Shown here piece after piece: positions 5,945 to 7,539 of a stretch of DNA of 7,539 nt. The stretch's first letter is position 1; each line of letters begins with the position of its first letter. Origin of the DNA: Bacteroidota bacterium (GTDB lineage Bacteria > Bacteroidota > Bacteroidia > UKL13-3); contig RGVD01000126.1 in the NCBI GenBank assembly GCA_010027395.1, positions 1 to 7,539 on the forward strand. Reading direction: 5' to 3'. Under the pieces are notes generated by a model. The model saw only the letters and a list, made by a program, of their open reading frames with translations, was not told the DNA's origin and made no database searches. The position numbers and the translations under genes are program-made.

Positions 5945-7141
5945 ATGAACACTTTCACTTCAATAAAGGAACTACTTTCAACTCTTGTCAGGGAGCATAA
6001 ACTCCTTACAGAGATGTTTGAAAAGCGTAAAACGCTTTCATACAAGTATGACCTTGCTTTGGAAATGGTTGACTACAATGAAGAAAGGATTCAATACTTA
6101 ATCTCACATTCCGTTATCAGACAAAACGGGAGTTTCTTAGAAATAGAGGAACAGTTTAAAGATTTCTTTGAACAAGTTTTAGAAGTCAATGAAGAAATAA
6201 ACACTTCTTCAATAAACTCCAACATTCAGAATGTAAAAGAAAATATTCTTTACTATCTGAAAGAAAACAATGAAATCAGGAAGTATGATTACCTGAGAAA
6301 AGTAAAAAATGCTTTACGGAAAATCGGCAACATCACTCTAAGAAATGTAGTTGACTTAAAACGGAACATTGACAACACTTTTAAGAACGAACCAACTTAC
6401 ACAATCAAGAAATTACGACTTGAAATTCTTGACAAGAAAAGAATTGACATCAATTCTTTCATTGAACAAACCTACAACCTGATTTCAGAGGAAGAACTAA
6501 CCTTTTTCAAATCTGCTTTAGATGATGAGTTAAGCCGAGTAATCACTCAATTAAAACTGCAATTGAATGAGTGCCGACATAACCTTATTGAAATTCAGAA
6601 ACAAATTATTGAATACCTCAATCAAATCAAGTATCAAAGCGGAGTTATTGAGAAGTTACGGCAGCTCAAATATTTGAAAGACCAGTTCACAATCAGAGCA
6701 GACACGGACATTGATAAAGTAATTCTGAAAAATGACGATGTCATTTTTGAAGCAAATCCTGTTTACCCTTTGAAATTAAGTTTAGAATACTTGCAGTCAG
6801 ACAATGACGCATACACAAGCATTCTGAGAATTGCAAAAAGGAATAAGTCGTTAGTAAAAATAAAGTTGCCACTTGCAGGAAAAATTTCAAGTGAATATCT
6901 GCAACCAAATGTTGAAGAAGAAATTCAAATCAACTTAGAAGAAGTTAGAAACAGTTTCATAGCTTCAGGAAACAACTTGTTTGATTTTGTGTTGGCTTAC
7001 AATTTTGAAAAAGAAGTTTCCTTTGATGAAAGAGTAAACGTTTATTGTCAGTTGATTTCACAATACGATTCGTCATTTGCTTTAACAGAAAAATATAGTT
7101 CACAACAGGAAATAGAATATGCAATGGTATATCCAAAATAA
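5945..7141 (+). CDS. jetA: Kleisin-like condensin subunit (JetA/MksF-like), probable Wadjet component
   Basis: I assign this 398-residue protein mainly from context: it directly precedes a JetB/MksE-like gene, the usual position of the kleisin JetA (MksF) in Wadjet and MksBEF loci. In those systems the kleisin bridges the heads of an SMC dimer and carries the MksE dimers; the complex extrudes DNA loops, and Wadjet then cleaves small circular plasmids. The protein is almost entirely helical and soluble. Residues 1-75 (from LLSTLVREHKLLTEMF to IEEQFKDFFEQ) look like a winged-helix domain. Residues 90-245 are long charged helices likely to form coiled coil, with a run around 190-245. The last 70 residues (330-398) could form the second, C-terminal winged helix. 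It is somewhat short for a JetA, which are commonly nearer 450-500 residues. There is no Shine-Dalgarno site; the ATG follows the abiEii stop by 11 bases. Fold is likely, subtype unknown. Confidence 0.65.
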   Translation: MNTFTSIKELLSTLVREHKLLTEMFEKRKTLSYKYDLALEMVDYNEERIQYLISHSVIRQNGSFLEIEEQFKDFFEQVLEVNEEINTSSINSNIQNVKENILYYLKENNEIRKYDYLRKVKNALRKIGNITLRNVVDLKRNIDNTFKNEPTYTIKKLRLEILDKKRIDINSFIEQTYNLISEEELTFFKSALDDELSRVITQLKLQLNECRHNLIEIQKQIIEYLNQIKYQSGVIEKLRQLKYLKDQFTIRADTDIDKVILKNDDVIFEANPVYPLKLSLEYLQSDNDAYTSILRIAKRNKSLVKIKLPLAGKISSEYLQPNVEEEIQINLEEVRNSFIASGNNLFDFVLAYNFEKEVSFDERVNVYCQLISQYDSSFALTEKYSSQQEIEYAMVYPK

Positions 7142-7148
7142 ATAAGTA

Positions 7149-7539
7149 ATGGAAGCACCTATACAGACAGCAGCAATTTTTGAAATACTGAGCAGAGGTC
7201 AATTCATTTGCTCAAACAGCAATGATGAATCCATTCGTAAACTTTATTCAGCGATTGAAGAAGAACAGAATTTTGATTTTCTGTATGACTACTTTCTAAG
7301 CATTAATTTCATTTTAGAAAAAGGTGACGAGTATTATTACTTCACAAGAGTTGAAAATAAAATTGATTTAGAACGAAAGATTGAGCAAGCGTTTAAGTGG
7401 ATTGACATTCTTGACTTCTTTAAAACTTTTGACAATTCATTTGGTTCAGGTTATCGCTTCACTCCTTCGAACATCTTAGTGAAACTAAATCTTGATGCTG
7501 AATTGAAATCTAAAATTGAAGGATTGAAAAGACACAGCA
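7149..7539 (+). CDS. jetB: JetB/MksE-like condensin subunit, 3' end beyond the window
   Basis: An open frame starts at the ATG seven bases after the previous stop and runs 130 codons to the window edge without a stop. The protein opens with AAIFEILSRGQFICSNSND (8-26), then LYDYFLSINFILEKGDEYYYF (45-65, with the end at FTR). The combination of an N-terminal helix with a G-x-FI-C element and a winged-helix ending in a hairpin rich in G, Y and F is typical of MksE/JetB proteins. These dimerise and bind the kleisin in MukBEF-like complexes. The segment RFTPSNILVKLNLD (about 103-116) would begin the second winged helix. JetB proteins are usually near 200 residues, so about one third is missing. 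Next genes expected are an SMC ATPase and possibly a JetD nuclease; their presence decides between Wadjet defence and a housekeeping Mks condensin. Confidence 0.72.
   Translation, partial: MEAPIQTAAIFEILSRGQFICSNSNDESIRKLYSAIEEEQNFDFLYDYFLSINFILEKGDEYYYFTRVENKIDLERKIEQAFKWIDILDFFKTFDNSFGSGYRFTPSNILVKLNLDAELKSKIEGLKRHS

Noticed and set aside
5656..6045. 129-codon minus-strand frame across the abiEii/kleisin junction
   Set aside because: Antisense to two well-supported coding regions and rich in C, S and F residues typical of antisense translation.

Overview
The window looks like an accessory, defence-rich stretch of a Bacteroidota chromosome or mobile island. This rests on the AT-rich sequence, A-rich leaders without Shine-Dalgarno sites in front of the genes, a possible TTTG / TAnnTTTG-type promoter, and large imperfect hairpins between genes. 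All five recognisable genes lie on the + strand. The taxonomic call is inference from style, not from a marker gene.

Positions 1-779 show no convincing gene. They hold a hairpin repeat at the left edge, a nested inverted repeat of about 100 bases, a short 11-bp tandem array, two small hairpins and a candidate promoter for the next operon. Positions 780-3793 are a two-gene McrBC-type restriction unit: an McrB-like AAA+ NTPase with an altered Walker A loop and an N-terminal domain I do not recognise, then an McrC-like PD-(D/E)xK nuclease overlapping it by one base. Positions 3794-4305 are non-coding. They contain an attC-like hairpin directly after mcrC, a second long inverted repeat ending in a T-run, and two direct repeats that look like operators in front of the next operon.

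Positions 4306-7539 read as one tight operon. It begins with an AbiEi-type antitoxin/repressor and an AbiEii-type nucleotidyltransferase toxin (4-base overlap). Eleven bases later comes a coiled-coil protein that I call a kleisin-like JetA/MksF subunit, followed by a JetB/MksE-like subunit cut by the window end. The last two are the first genes expected of a Wadjet/MksBEF condensin system; the SMC ATPase (JetC/MksB) and the nuclease (JetD/MksG) would lie beyond position 7539.

The most interesting feature is the architecture: a type IV toxin-antitoxin pair sits at the head of a condensin-type anti-plasmid operon. A duplicated palindrome over the antitoxin start may let AbiEi control the whole set. 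The McrBC unit beside it, bounded by hairpin elements that share an inverted 9-mer, could be a separately acquired cassette. Functions of the individual families are from established knowledge. The linked regulation and the cassette idea are inference.
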